DNA of 64,000 nucleotides from Salinispora vitiensis (lineage in GTDB: Bacteria > Actinomycetota > Actinomycetes > Mycobacteriales > Micromonosporaceae), in the NCBI RefSeq assembly GCF_000378825.1, contig NZ_KB900388.1, positions 1,735,947-1,799,946 of the forward strand, read 5' to 3'. A program made the position numbers and the translations under genes. Of this stretch, positions 51,520 through 59,506 are shown one piece after another. Within the stretch, counting starts at the first letter, position 1; each line of letters opens with the position of its first letter. Below the pieces are notes generated by a model. It was not told the origin of the DNA, searched no databases, and saw only the letters and a program-made list of their open reading frames with translations.

Positions 51520-51712
51520 CGGTCCTCCACAGCATGATCGGTACTCGGGCGTGGTGCGGTACAAGACTGACATGATCGGTGGTGGTACGCCGCAGCGCGG
51601 ACCCCGGGCCCGGCCCGCGGTCCGATCCACCGAACTTGCCAGCAGCGGGGTGGACAGCGATCGGTACGGGACGTGTACGATTCATCCCGTCGCCGGGCGG
51701 CTCCCCCCGTGG

Positions 51713-51764
51713 CCGCCCGGCGCTCAAACTCCTCCGCGCCGCCCGGCGCTCAAACTCCTCCGCG
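51713..51764. repeat. Perfect 26-bp tandem duplication
   Basis: The unit runs CCGCCCGGCGCTCAAACTCC followed by TCCGCG and occurs twice without a gap (51713-51738, 51739-51764), upstream of the small gene at 51786. It looks like recent slippage or a duplicated control element. Confidence 0.9.
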
Positions 51765-51785
51765 AGCCCGCCTAGAGTGGCGGGA

Positions 51786-52010
51786 ATGGATGACCCCGCA
51801 ATCCCCGCCCTGGTCTGCTCAGCGCGTGGCTGTGCAGCCCCCGCCCAGTGGGCGCTGCGGTGGAACAACCCCCGGCTACACGACGCGGCGCGACGGAAGA
51901 CCTGGCTCGCCTGCCCCGAGCACCGGGTGACGCTCGGCGACTTCCTCGGCGCCCGGGGCTTCCTCCGCGAGGTTGTTCCGACGGCCGAATCGCCTACTCT
52001 CGACTCGTGA
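51786..52010 (+). CDS. Small Cys-rich protein, possible zinc ribbon (hypothetical)
   Basis: This 74-aa protein has 'PALVCSARGCAAPAQWALRW', then 'RKTWLACPEHRVTLGDFLGA'. Two Cys five apart plus a Cys-Pro-Glu-His group could bind zinc. Proteins of this form recur in actinomycetes beside PH-domain membrane proteins, as here (22 bp gap). Function unknown. The ATG at 51786 is chosen because the conserved part begins shortly after; the open frame runs further upstream. Confidence 0.6.
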   Translation: MDDPAIPALVCSARGCAAPAQWALRWNNPRLHDAARRKTWLACPEHRVTLGDFLGARGFLREVVPTAESPTLDS

Positions 52011-52032
52011 GCACGTACAACGGAACCGCACG

Positions 52033-52581
52033 GTGACCGGCGACGACCCGGCCGGGCTGCCACCCGCTGCCCCACCCCCGACCGGCCCGCCCCCCGGTCC
52101 GCTGGAACCGTGGCCAGAAACCGTCCGCTGGCAGGCTGTCTCCACCGACCTGATCTGGGTTGAGCTGCTGCGGCTGGCCGTGCTGATCGTCATCCTGCTG
52201 GCCGGGCTGACAGTGGGGTGGGCAGTCACCGGCCAAGGGGCGTTCGGGGTGGCCCTCGCCGGGGTTCTCCTCCTGACCGCGCTACGGACGGTCACCGTCG
52301 TACGGGCCGTACGGGCGTGGGGATACGCCGAACGCGAGGATGACCTTCTGGTGCGACACGGTCTGCTGGTGCGCCGGCTCTCCATCGTCCCGTACTCGCG
52401 GATGCAGTTCGTCGACGTCAGCGCCGGCCCGCTGGAGCGGGCCTTCAGCCTGGCTACCGTCCAGCTGCACACGGCGGCGGCGGCCACCGACGCCCGAGTG
52501 CCGGGGCTACGCCCGGCTGAGGCGTCCCGCCTCCGCGACCGCCTCACCGCGCTCGGCCGCGACCGGGCGGAGGGCCTGTGA
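52033..52581 (+). CDS. PH-domain membrane protein (YdbS-like)
   Basis: This is a 182-aa protein. A Pro-rich N-terminus ('PAAPPPTGPPPGPLEP') precedes two helices ('LRLAVLIVILLAGLTVGWAV', 'GVALAGVLLLTALRTVTVV') and a bacterial PH domain ('LLVRHGLLVRRLSIVPYSRM', 'QFVDVSAGPLERAFSLATVQ'). Its stop overlaps the start of a larger PH protein (GTGA), the YdbS/YdbT arrangement. In Bacillus this pair is linked to defence against some bacteriocins. GTG at 52033 is the likely start. Confidence 0.85.
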   Translation: MTGDDPAGLPPAAPPPTGPPPGPLEPWPETVRWQAVSTDLIWVELLRLAVLIVILLAGLTVGWAVTGQGAFGVALAGVLLLTALRTVTVVRAVRAWGYAEREDDLLVRHGLLVRRLSIVPYSRMQFVDVSAGPLERAFSLATVQLHTAAAATDARVPGLRPAEASRLRDRLTALGRDRAEGL

Positions 52582-54113
52582 GCGAGCCGGCCGCACGAGA
52601 TCCAGAGGAGACCCGGCCACCCGCCACACCGCCGCACCCCGGCGGATTTCCCCCCGCCCCACCACCGCACCCCGGCTGGTACCCACCGGCCGCCGCGGCG
52701 TCCCCGCCGCACCCGGATGGATATCCCCCCGCCGTACCGCCGCACCCCGGCTGGTACCCACCGGCCGGCGTGCCCACCCCACCGGTGCCGCCGCACGGCG
52801 CCGAACGCCGGCAGCGGCTACATCCGCTCTCCCCCGCACTGCATGGCGCCAAGTCGCTGGTCGTGGTGATCGCTGGGCTCTCCTGGTCCACGTTGTCCCG
52901 GGTCGGCGTCGGCTGGTTCGTGGTGCTGGCGGTGGTGCTGGCGCTCGGCGCCACCGTGCTCGCGGTGGTCAGCTGGTACAACACCGGCTATCAGGTCGTG
53001 GACCGCGAGCTCCGGGTGCACGAGGGACTGCTCTGGCGACGTACCCGGGCGATCCCGCTGGAGCGGCTCCAGGCCGTGGAGGTGGTCCGACCGTTACTCG
53101 CCCAGCTCACCGGATTGGCGGAGCTGCGCCTCGAGGTGGTCGGGGGCGGCAAGACCGAGGCGCCACTGGCGTATCTGAGCGTGGCGGACGCCGCCGCCCT
53201 GCGACAGCGGCTGCTCGCCCTAGCCGGTCCGCAACCGGAGGCGGCCGCCCCGGCACCGGACACTTCGCCGGTCGGGCCGGAGGCGGCCCCGCCCGACCGA
53301 CCACTGCACACCGTCCGGAACGCGGACCTGCTCCTGAGCCAGCTACTCACCCCACAGGCCTTCATGATCCCGTTCGGGGTGGCCTTCGTGGCGACGCAGT
53401 TCCTCTCCGGCGACTCCTGGTCGTTCGTCGCGGTGGCGAGCACGTTGACCGCGATGGCCGGGGTGCTGCTCCAGCCCATCCGCCGGGTGCTCGACGACTG
53501 GAACTTCCAGCTGGCTCGCGCTGCCGACACCCTGCGGATCCGCAACGGTCTGCTGGAGACCCGGGCGCAGACCGTGCCGCTACACCGGGTTCAGTCGGTC
53601 GGTGCGACCTGGCCGCTGCTCTGGCGGGCGAAGGGCTGGCTGCGGCTGCGGCTGGAGGTGGCCGGCTACTCGACGGGGGAAGCCGACGGGCGCAACCGGC
53701 CGGACCAGCTTCTCCCGGTCGGTCAGCAACCGGTCGCCGAGGCGATCCTCGCCGAGGTGTTGCCCGGGGTGCGCCTCGACGACCTGCCGCTGACCGCACC
53801 CCCAACCCGGGCTCGCTGGCTCAACCCGTTGGGTCAGCCGGTGCTCGGCGCCGGCCTGCACGAGCGGGTGTTCGCGGTCCGCTCCGGCTTGCTCACCCGC
53901 CACATCGTGGTCGTGCCGTACGCGAGGATCCAGAGCGTACGGGTGGTGCAGGGGCCGGTGCAGCGACGGTTGGGGTTGGCGACGGTGCACGCGGACACCG
54001 CCGGCGGCGCCGGGGCCGCCGCCCGCGACCGAGCGGTCGCCGAGGCGTGGGCCCTGGCCGCCGAGCTGACGGCCCGGGCGCACCAGGCCCGCCGCGCCAC
54101 CCGGCCGCAGTAG
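52578..54113 (+). CDS. Large PH-domain membrane protein (YdbT-like)
   Basis: This 511-aa protein opens with a Pro-rich cytoplasmic tail containing four imperfect repeats of a PHPGxYPP-type unit (residues ~15-65). Helix pairs alternate with three PH domains: 'LLWRRTRAIPLERLQAVEVV', 'LLETRAQTVPLHRVQSVGAT' and 'LLTRHIVVVPYARIQSVRVV'. This is the YdbT architecture, translationally coupled to the YdbS-like gene upstream. The repeats probably provide a binding site for a partner; their tyrosine and proline content recalls other actinomycete membrane protein tails. Confidence 0.87.
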   Translation: MSEPAARDPEETRPPATPPHPGGFPPAPPPHPGWYPPAAAASPPHPDGYPPAVPPHPGWYPPAGVPTPPVPPHGAERRQRLHPLSPALHGAKSLVVVIAGLSWSTLSRVGVGWFVVLAVVLALGATVLAVVSWYNTGYQVVDRELRVHEGLLWRRTRAIPLERLQAVEVVRPLLAQLTGLAELRLEVVGGGKTEAPLAYLSVADAAALRQRLLALAGPQPEAAAPAPDTSPVGPEAAPPDRPLHTVRNADLLLSQLLTPQAFMIPFGVAFVATQFLSGDSWSFVAVASTLTAMAGVLLQPIRRVLDDWNFQLARAADTLRIRNGLLETRAQTVPLHRVQSVGATWPLLWRAKGWLRLRLEVAGYSTGEADGRNRPDQLLPVGQQPVAEAILAEVLPGVRLDDLPLTAPPTRARWLNPLGQPVLGAGLHERVFAVRSGLLTRHIVVVPYARIQSVRVVQGPVQRRLGLATVHADTAGGAGAAARDRAVAEAWALAAELTARAHQARRATRPQ

Positions 54114-54159
54114 GCCGCGCCACCCGGCCGACGGCAGTAGCGAGCCGCCGCCGCAACCG

Positions 54160-54345
54160 GCTGGTCCGGAGCACGCCGGGCACGTCGGGCCGCCCACCAC
54201 CGCTCGGCCAGCCCCACCACCAGGAAGGCCATCCCCACGTACGCCCAACTGACCAGAATGTCGATCACGTAGTGCTCCCCGGAGTAAACCAGGGTGAAGG
54301 TCATGGCCAGCGGGTACGCGAGCAGCAGCGGACGCAGGAGGCCCT
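54160..54345 (-). pseudogene. Remnant of a PAP2-family phosphatase (C-terminal piece only)
   Basis: Read on the minus strand, this encodes 'LLRPLLLAYPLAMTFTLVYS' then 'GEHYVIDILVSWAYVGMAFL' and 'VVGLAERWWAARRARR', the last two helices of an actinomycete PAP2 phosphatase including the His-x3-Asp of its third catalytic motif. The N-terminal two thirds are missing: upstream lies the thioesterase gene. No stop codon follows in frame until well inside the PH-protein gene. It is best read as a decayed gene fragment. Confidence 0.7.
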
Positions 54346-54412
54346 GCGGACGCTTCCGGGCGGTTCGGCTCAAGCGTGACCGGCCCGCCATCCGACGCCT
54401 AGGCTGGTGACC

Positions 54413-54805
54413 ATGCAGGAGCCGTTCTCCCCGGGCGCAACCGCCTCGGTGGAGCTGATCGTCACCGAGGCCGACACCGCCCAGGCCATTGGCTCCGGCG
54501 ACGTGCCGGTCCTGGGTACGCCGCGAATTCTCGCCCTGGCCGAGGCGGCGACCGTCGCGGCGATCGCCCGCCAACTGCCCGAGGGCACCACGACCGTGGG
54601 AGTCCGGATCGAGTTGGACCACCGCGCTGCCACCCCGGTCGGCCGGACCGTGGTGGCGCGGGCCCGACTGACGAAGGTCGACGGTCGGCGGCTGGTTTTT
54701 GCCATCTCCGTCACCGAGGGTGAATTTACCGTCGCCGAGGGGCGGGTGGAGCGGCTCCTGGTTGACCGGCAGCGCTTCATCGAGCGAGCCGGGCGGTCGT
54801 CATGA
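54413..54805 (+). CDS. FlK-like hotdog thioesterase
   Basis: This 130-aa single hotdog domain retains a catalytic triad like that of fluoroacetyl-CoA thioesterase FlK: Thr36 ('PVLGTPRI'), Glu44 ('LALAEAAT') and His70 ('ELDHRAATPVG'). The spacings (8 and 26) equal those of Thr42/Glu50/His76 in FlK. The C-terminal 'KVDGRRLVFAISVTE' also fits. The acyl-CoA substrate is unknown; most FlK relatives do not act on fluoroacetyl-CoA. Its stop overlaps the start of an MBL-fold hydrolase gene (ATGA), so the two likely act together. Start ATG 54413 or GTG 54407. Confidence 0.8.
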   Translation: MQEPFSPGATASVELIVTEADTAQAIGSGDVPVLGTPRILALAEAATVAAIARQLPEGTTTVGVRIELDHRAATPVGRTVVARARLTKVDGRRLVFAISVTEGEFTVAEGRVERLLVDRQRFIERAGRSS

Positions 54806-55629
54806 GCCTCCACTTCGTCGAGGTGGCCGACCAGGTCTATGTGCTTCGCGAGCCGCTGCTGCAGGTCAACGTGACACTGCTCGTCGGCGACGGTGCGGCC
54901 CTGCTGGTGGACACCCTCTCCACGGCGGGCCAGGCGGCGGAGTTGGCCCGGGCGGCGCGGGCCGTCACCCCGCACCCGTGGATGCTGGTGAACACCCACC
55001 ACCACTTCGACCACTGTTTCGGCAACGCCACGCTGGTCGGCGATCCCCCCTGCCCGGTGTACGCGCACCAGCTGGCCGCCGCCGCCCTGCGTGACCCGGA
55101 CCGGTTACGCCGGGAAGCGTACGAGGAGATGCACGGCGAGCAGCCCGGCCTCGCCGCGGAGCTACTCAACACTGCCGTACTGGCGCCGACCCATCTGGTG
55201 GGCGAGCGGGAGGTGCTCGATGTGGGTGGCCGACAGGTCGTCCTGCGCCACCTGGGGCGGGCACACACCGCGGCGGATCTGGTGGTGCACATACCCGATA
55301 CGGAGGTGCTCGTCGTCGGTGACCTCGTGGAGCAGAGCGGCCCGCCGGCGTTCGAGGATTCGTACCCGTTGCGGTGGCCGGAGGCGGTGGCCGAGCTCTT
55401 GCGGATGACGACCCCGACCACGGTGGTGGTACCGGGGCACGGCGACCCGGTTGACCACGATTTCGTACACGCCCAGCACGGCCTGCTCAGCGACCTGGCC
55501 TGGCAGATCCGGGCTGGCCATGCCGGTCGGACACCAGCGGAGCGGGTGGCCGCCGAAGCACCCTTCGGTGCCCGCCCCGCGCTGATCGCCACCCGCCGCG
55601 GCTACGCCGAACTCAACGGCGAACTCTGA
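54802..55629 (+). CDS. Metallo-beta-lactamase-fold hydrolase
   Basis: This 275-aa protein has the metal-binding motif 'VNTHHHFDHCFGN' (HxHxDH) and later ligands in 'LGRAHTAADLVVHIP', 'VVGDLVEQ' and 'VVPGHGDPVD'. It probably hydrolyses an ester or thioester such as a glutathione- or CoA-like conjugate. The coupling to a thioesterase favours detoxification or clearance of a reactive acyl compound (inference). No signal peptide. The ribosome site lies inside the preceding gene. Confidence 0.88.
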   Translation: MSLHFVEVADQVYVLREPLLQVNVTLLVGDGAALLVDTLSTAGQAAELARAARAVTPHPWMLVNTHHHFDHCFGNATLVGDPPCPVYAHQLAAAALRDPDRLRREAYEEMHGEQPGLAAELLNTAVLAPTHLVGEREVLDVGGRQVVLRHLGRAHTAADLVVHIPDTEVLVVGDLVEQSGPPAFEDSYPLRWPEAVAELLRMTTPTTVVVPGHGDPVDHDFVHAQHGLLSDLAWQIRAGHAGRTPAERVAAEAPFGARPALIATRRGYAELNGEL

Positions 55630-55725
55630 CCCCACGCCGGCCGGCCGCACTGCCACCAACACACCGCGCCGGGAAGCCCGGCCCGCCGCCTGGTCCGCCG
55701 CCGGGCCCGGGCGCTGCCCGCCGGG

Positions 55726-56214
55726 TCAGGGGTTCAGCAGGTCTGCCAGGCGGGCCAGGTGCGGGGTGGCCGCCAGGACCGCCGCGCGCGCCTCGGGGGA
55801 CAGACGGGACACCGCGGCGGCGAGCAGGGCGGCGCGCTGCTGCTCGTGATCGGCGATCCGGGCGTGGGCGTCGTCGGTGAGGCGCAGCCGGGCGGTACGG
55901 CGGTCGGCCGGGGCGCACTCGCGGTGCAGGAGTCCGGCGGCCACCAGGTCCCGGACGAGGGTGCTCACCGTGTTGGGTGCCGCGTGCAGGAGGCAGGCGG
56001 CATCCTTCACGCTGACGTCCGGGTGGGCCCGGACCAGCAGGAGCAGCTCGACCTGGGCTTCCGGCAACGGGAGGCAGTTGGCCTGCCGAGCCGCCGCGCG
56101 CCGCAGCCGGCGGTGCAGCTCGCCGACGACGGCGCCCAGCGCCGCCGTCGAAGCCGGGTCGAGGCACGGCACCGGGCGCGCCGGCACGTCATCGGTCGCC
56201 ACCGTGTCGCCCAC
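55726..56214 (-). CDS. MarR-family transcriptional regulator
   Basis: This 162-aa winged-helix regulator has 'LPEAQVELLLLVRAHPDVSV', then 'KDAACLLHAAPNTVSTLVRD', then 'LVAAGLLHRECAPADRRTAR', the MarR core with its wing. It is divergent from an MFS exporter gene. A palindrome lies in the 69-bp spacer. Repression of the pump with release by the pump's substrate is the standard arrangement. Confidence 0.9.
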   Translation of the reverse strand: MGDTVATDDVPARPVPCLDPASTAALGAVVGELHRRLRRAAARQANCLPLPEAQVELLLLVRAHPDVSVKDAACLLHAAPNTVSTLVRDLVAAGLLHRECAPADRRTARLRLTDDAHARIADHEQQRAALLAAAVSRLSPEARAAVLAATPHLARLADLLNP

Positions 56215-56228
56215 CTCACCTCAAAAGA

Positions 56229-56242
56229 CTCTGGATACAGAG
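56229..56242. promoter_or_regulatory. Palindrome between MarR and MFS genes, operator candidate
   Basis: CTCTG-GATA-CAGAG is a perfect dyad 15 bp upstream of the MarR start and 41 bp upstream of the MFS start, next to a possible MFS -10 (TAAGGT at 56244-56249). Confidence 0.55.
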
Positions 56243-56283
56243 CTAAGGTTACCCGGTTGGCAGGCGACCCCCGGGGGAACTCA

Positions 56284-57528
56284 GTGACGCAGACCGCACC
56301 ACCGACCGCACCCGCCGTAGCCCCGCCCGCCGGCCAGCCGCGGCCAGCCGGGGTCGGTGGTGGGCTTGGTCTGCTGCTCCTCCTCGGGGCGATCACCGCG
56401 ATCGGCCCGCTCTCCCTGGACATGTACCTGCCGGCGCTCCCCGCCATGGCCCGGGACCTGGACGCGAGCCAGGCCCAGATTCAGCTCTCGCTCACCACCT
56501 GCCTGGTTGGGCTCGCGCTCGGGCAGTTCGTCACCGGCCCGCTCAGCGATCGCTGGGGCCGGCGCCGGCCGGCGCTGATCGGCCTCGTGGCGTACACCGT
56601 GCTCGCCCTGGCCTGCGCCGCGGCGCCCAGCGCACCGATGTTCACCGCCCTGCGGTTCGTCCAGGGCTTCGCCGGCGGGATGGCCGCCGTGGTGACCCGT
56701 GCCGTCGTGCGCGACCTGTACTCAGGTCGGGCCGCGGCGAAGTACTTCTCCCGGCTCACCCTGGTCTTCGGTCTCGCCCCGATCGCCGCGCCGACCGTCG
56801 GCAGTCTGGTGTTGCGGTTCGGGTCGTGGCGGACCCTGTTCGTCCTCCTCGCGGTCGTCGGCGCACTGCTCACCGCTGTGGTGGCGGCCTGGTTGCCGGA
56901 GACCCTGCCCGCGCACCGGCGCAACCGCGACGGCCTCAGCGGCATCGTCCGGTCGCTTCGCGAGCTGCTCACCGACCGGGCCTACCTGGGGTACACGCTG
57001 ACCCAGGGGCTCGCCTTCGCCGGGCTGTTCGCGTACATCTCCGGTTCGTCGTTCGTCTTCCAGGACGTGTTCCACCTCTCGGCGAGCACCTTCGGTCTGC
57101 TGTTCGGCCTCAACGCGTTGGCGTTCGTGGCGGTCGGGCAGGCCAACGTCCGCCTGCTGGACCGGTTCCCGCCCCGTACCCTGCTGGTCAGCACCCTCGG
57201 GGTGAGTGCGGTGGCGGCCACTGGGGTGCTGGCCGGCGCGATCGCCGCCAGCCAGCTACTGCTCACGGGCGCGCTGCTGGCCTTCATCGCGTCGCTGGGC
57301 ATGGTGATGCCGAACGGCACGAGCCTCGCCCTCGACCGACACGCACACCACGCCGGGACCGCGGCAGCGCTGATGGGCGCCCTCCAGTCGGTGATCGGGT
57401 CGCTCGCCGCGCCCCTGGTCGGGCTGGGCGGGGAGGGCAGTGCCGTACCGATGGCGGCGGTACTCGCGGCCTCAGCCGCACTGTCGCTCACCGCCGCACT
57501 CACCCTGGCCCGTCCCCCGCGCCCCTGA
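56284..57528 (+). CDS. MFS drug exporter, Bcr/CflA-like
   Basis: This 414-aa transporter of about 12 helices opens 'LLLLLGAITAIGPLSLDMYL', then 'PALPAMARDLDASQAQIQLS', typical of Bcr/CflA. The MFS loop motif 'GPLSDRWGRRRPAL' follows helix 2, and 'RFVQGFAGGMAAVVTRAVVRDL' covers motif C and its surroundings. The GTG at 56284 has GGGGGAAC upstream; the frame is open much further back but antisense to the MarR gene there. Regulated by the adjacent MarR (inferred). Substrates may include sulfonamide- or bicyclomycin-type drugs or a native metabolite. Confidence 0.88.
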   Translation: MTQTAPPTAPAVAPPAGQPRPAGVGGGLGLLLLLGAITAIGPLSLDMYLPALPAMARDLDASQAQIQLSLTTCLVGLALGQFVTGPLSDRWGRRRPALIGLVAYTVLALACAAAPSAPMFTALRFVQGFAGGMAAVVTRAVVRDLYSGRAAAKYFSRLTLVFGLAPIAAPTVGSLVLRFGSWRTLFVLLAVVGALLTAVVAAWLPETLPAHRRNRDGLSGIVRSLRELLTDRAYLGYTLTQGLAFAGLFAYISGSSFVFQDVFHLSASTFGLLFGLNALAFVAVGQANVRLLDRFPPRTLLVSTLGVSAVAATGVLAGAIAASQLLLTGALLAFIASLGMVMPNGTSLALDRHAHHAGTAAALMGALQSVIGSLAAPLVGLGGEGSAVPMAAVLAASAALSLTAALTLARPPRP

Positions 57529-57848
57529 TCGACCACGCGCACCTGGGTGGTTTCGCGCCCACCGATCCCGTGAACTGCGCCAACTGAAAAGGACATTGGC
57601 TGCTGGCTATTGCCGTCGAATACTTCACCGTGTTGCGATAACAGCACCGGACGACGCAGGGCACTCGTCGTCCGCTCGGGCATCCACGCGAGGGCACCGG
57701 TCCCACGACGGACCGCCGGCACGCGTGCCCACCACTCCTGCGCACGCCGCCTACCACCGTGACCGCTCGTCGCCGCGGGCCGGCCGGGTGCCGCCCCGCG
57801 CCCGTCCCCCGCGCGGGGTGATAGGCGCCCCGCGAGTCAGGAGATCCC
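57529..57848 (+). promoter_or_regulatory. Upstream region of the LPMO gene
   Basis: This 320-bp spacer has no gene. An AT-richer patch near 57585-57650 probably holds the promoter; I cannot fix a -35/-10 pair. I found no match to the DasR-type consensus. A hairpin (arms CGCGGGG and CCCCGCG, 9-base loop) lies just upstream of the ribosome site (AGGAG, 57838-57842) and could affect translation. Confidence 0.4.
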
Positions 57849-58931
57849 GTGTCCTCCTACCGAACCCGAACAACCGTGCTCCTCACCGCGGCCATGACTC
57901 TCCTCGCGGCCGTCGTGGTGCTCATCACCAGGTCGGAGCCGGCGGCGGCGCACGGCGCCGCCATGGTCCCCGGCAGCCGTACCTTCCTCTGCTGGCGGGA
58001 CGGACTGAGCCCCACCGGCGAAATCCAGCCGTACAACCCCGCCTGCTCGGCGGCCGTGGACCAGAGTGGGGCCAACTCGCTCTACAACTGGTTCAGCGTG
58101 CTGCGCTCCGACGCCGCCGGTCGTACCGTCGGCTTCATTCCCGACGGCCAGCTGTGCAGCGGAGGAAACTCCGGCTTCCTCGGCTACGACCTGGCCCGCA
58201 CCGACTGGCCCCTGACGCACCTGACCGCTGGCCAGAGCATCGAGTTCCGCTACAGCAACTGGGCACACCACCCCGGAACGTTCTACTTCTACATCACCAA
58301 GGACAGCTGGAGCCCAACCCGCCCGCTGGCCTGGAACGACCTGGAGGAGCAACCGTTCCTGACCGTCACCAACCCACCCCAGCGTGGTGGTCCGGGCACC
58401 AACGACGGGCACTACTACTTCACCGGAACGCTGCCGGCCGACAAGAGCGGCCGACACCTGATCTACTCCCGCTGGGTCCGTTCGGACAGCCCGGAGAACT
58501 TCTTCGGCTGCTCGGACGTCACGTTCGACGGAGGCAATGGTGAGGTGACCGGCATCGGCCCCGGTGGCACCCTCCCGCCACCGAGTCCCACCACCGCACC
58601 ACCGAGCCCGACCACACCGCCGCCCAGCGGCGACTGCATGGCGGTCTACAAGGTGATCAACGCGTGGCCGGACGGCTTCCAGGGGGAGGTGGAGATCATG
58701 AACCACACCGCCACCACCTGGAGCGGATGGACGGCGAGCTGGACCTGGCCCAGCGGTCAGGCAATAACCCAGCTCTGGAACGGCACGCACACCAGCTCGG
58801 GATCGGCGGTAACGGTGACCAACGCGTCGTACAACGGCACGGTGGTCCCGGAAGGCAGGACCACGTTCGGCTTCCTCGCCAGCCTCGCCGGCCCGAACAC
58901 ATCACCGACCGTGACCTGCAGCGGGAGCTGA
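57849..58931 (+). CDS. Secreted lytic polysaccharide monooxygenase (AA10) with CBM2
   Basis: This 360-aa exported copper enzyme oxidatively cleaves chitin or cellulose. The signal peptide ends PAAA, leaving His35 as mature N-terminus ('HGAAMVPGSR'), the first copper-brace His. The second is His141 in 'SNWAHHPGTFYFYITKD'. A Pro/Thr-rich linker ('PPSPTTAPPSPTTPPP') connects to a C-terminal CBM2 ('AVYKVINAWPDGFQGEVEIM', then 'TWSGWTASWTWPSGQ'). Start is a GTG at 57849. Chitin versus cellulose cannot be told by eye. Chitin would fit with the GlcNAc/chitobiose-type importer at the start of the window. A strong terminator follows. Confidence 0.93.
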   Translation: MSSYRTRTTVLLTAAMTLLAAVVVLITRSEPAAAHGAAMVPGSRTFLCWRDGLSPTGEIQPYNPACSAAVDQSGANSLYNWFSVLRSDAAGRTVGFIPDGQLCSGGNSGFLGYDLARTDWPLTHLTAGQSIEFRYSNWAHHPGTFYFYITKDSWSPTRPLAWNDLEEQPFLTVTNPPQRGGPGTNDGHYYFTGTLPADKSGRHLIYSRWVRSDSPENFFGCSDVTFDGGNGEVTGIGPGGTLPPPSPTTAPPSPTTPPPSGDCMAVYKVINAWPDGFQGEVEIMNHTATTWSGWTASWTWPSGQAITQLWNGTHTSSGSAVTVTNASYNGTVVPEGRTTFGFLASLAGPNTSPTVTCSGS

Positions 58932-58964
58932 ACCGCGGGTCAGACCCGGCTGTCAACGGCGACG

Positions 58965-59004
58965 GTCGGCACCGCCCTGCTCCGCGGAGCAGGGCGGTGC
59001 CGAC
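58965..59004. terminator. Long perfect hairpin between convergent genes
   Basis: GTCGGCACCGCCCTGCTCC pairs with its exact complement across two bases (effective stem about 17 bp), between the LPMO stop and the stop of the minus-strand operon at 59029. Confidence 0.9.
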
Positions 59005-59028
59005 ATCGCTACGACCGGGCCACCCGGA

Positions 59029-59490
59029 TCACAGGGTGGTCCACTCGGTGCAGATCGGACCGGAGTCAGCCAGGGTGCAGACCAACCGAGCCGGCCCCGG
59101 TGCGGTGTCGTCCAGCATGAAACGTCCCAGACCGTCCGCGTCGGTGCCGACGGTCGAGTCGGAACCCGGCTGCTCTACCTGCACCCGCGCCGGTTGGGGC
59201 GGCACCAGCTGACCGACGATCCGGAGCCGATCACGAACGGGGATTACCTCCACCTCGATAGTGATCGAATCCGCGCGAAAGGTCAGCAGCCGCGCCTCAT
59301 CGCCACGGACCTCGGCTGCCCCGGACATGCTCTCCACCAACTGGGCGAGCTCGGAGTCGGGCGAACGCCAGCTGTAGCTGGCGACCGCGGCGGCACGTAC
59401 CGACTCCGGAACCGAATCGACCTCAGCCAGCAGGCTCCCCAGTCGGACAAGCAGCTCCTCGTCTGATGTGGTTAATCGGTCGTCACTCAT
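59029..59490 (-). CDS. Sigma-associated small protein (carboxypeptidase-regulatory-like C-terminus)
   Basis: This 153-aa protein is without signal peptide or helix. The N-terminal ~60 residues are helical and acidic ('SDEELLVRLGSLLAEVDSVP', then 'ESVRAAAVASYSWRSPDSEL'). The C-terminal part is beta-rich with an Ig/carboxypeptidase-regulatory-like pattern ('ITIEVEVIPVRDRLRIVGQL', then 'DADGLGRFMLDDTAPGPARL'). I recall this layout directly beside sigma genes in other actinomycetes. It follows the sigma gene by 16 bp in the same operon, so it may be a cytoplasmic anti-sigma factor or adaptor. It is also the obvious candidate target for one of the two proteases encoded next door (inference). Confidence 0.62.
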   Translation of the reverse strand: MSDDRLTTSDEELLVRLGSLLAEVDSVPESVRAAAVASYSWRSPDSELAQLVESMSGAAEVRGDEARLLTFRADSITIEVEVIPVRDRLRIVGQLVPPQPARVQVEQPGSDSTVGTDADGLGRFMLDDTAPGPARLVCTLADSGPICTEWTTL

Positions 59491-59506
59491 GCGTACGCAC
59501 GCTCCC

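Noticed and set aside
52600..52800. CRISPR-like or satellite repeats
   Set aside because: The periodicity is imperfect and in frame; it encodes the Pro-rich tail of the PH-domain protein.
57529..57848. DasR site upstream of the LPMO gene
   Set aside because: I searched by eye for the AGTGGTCTAGACCACT-type palindrome and found no acceptable match.
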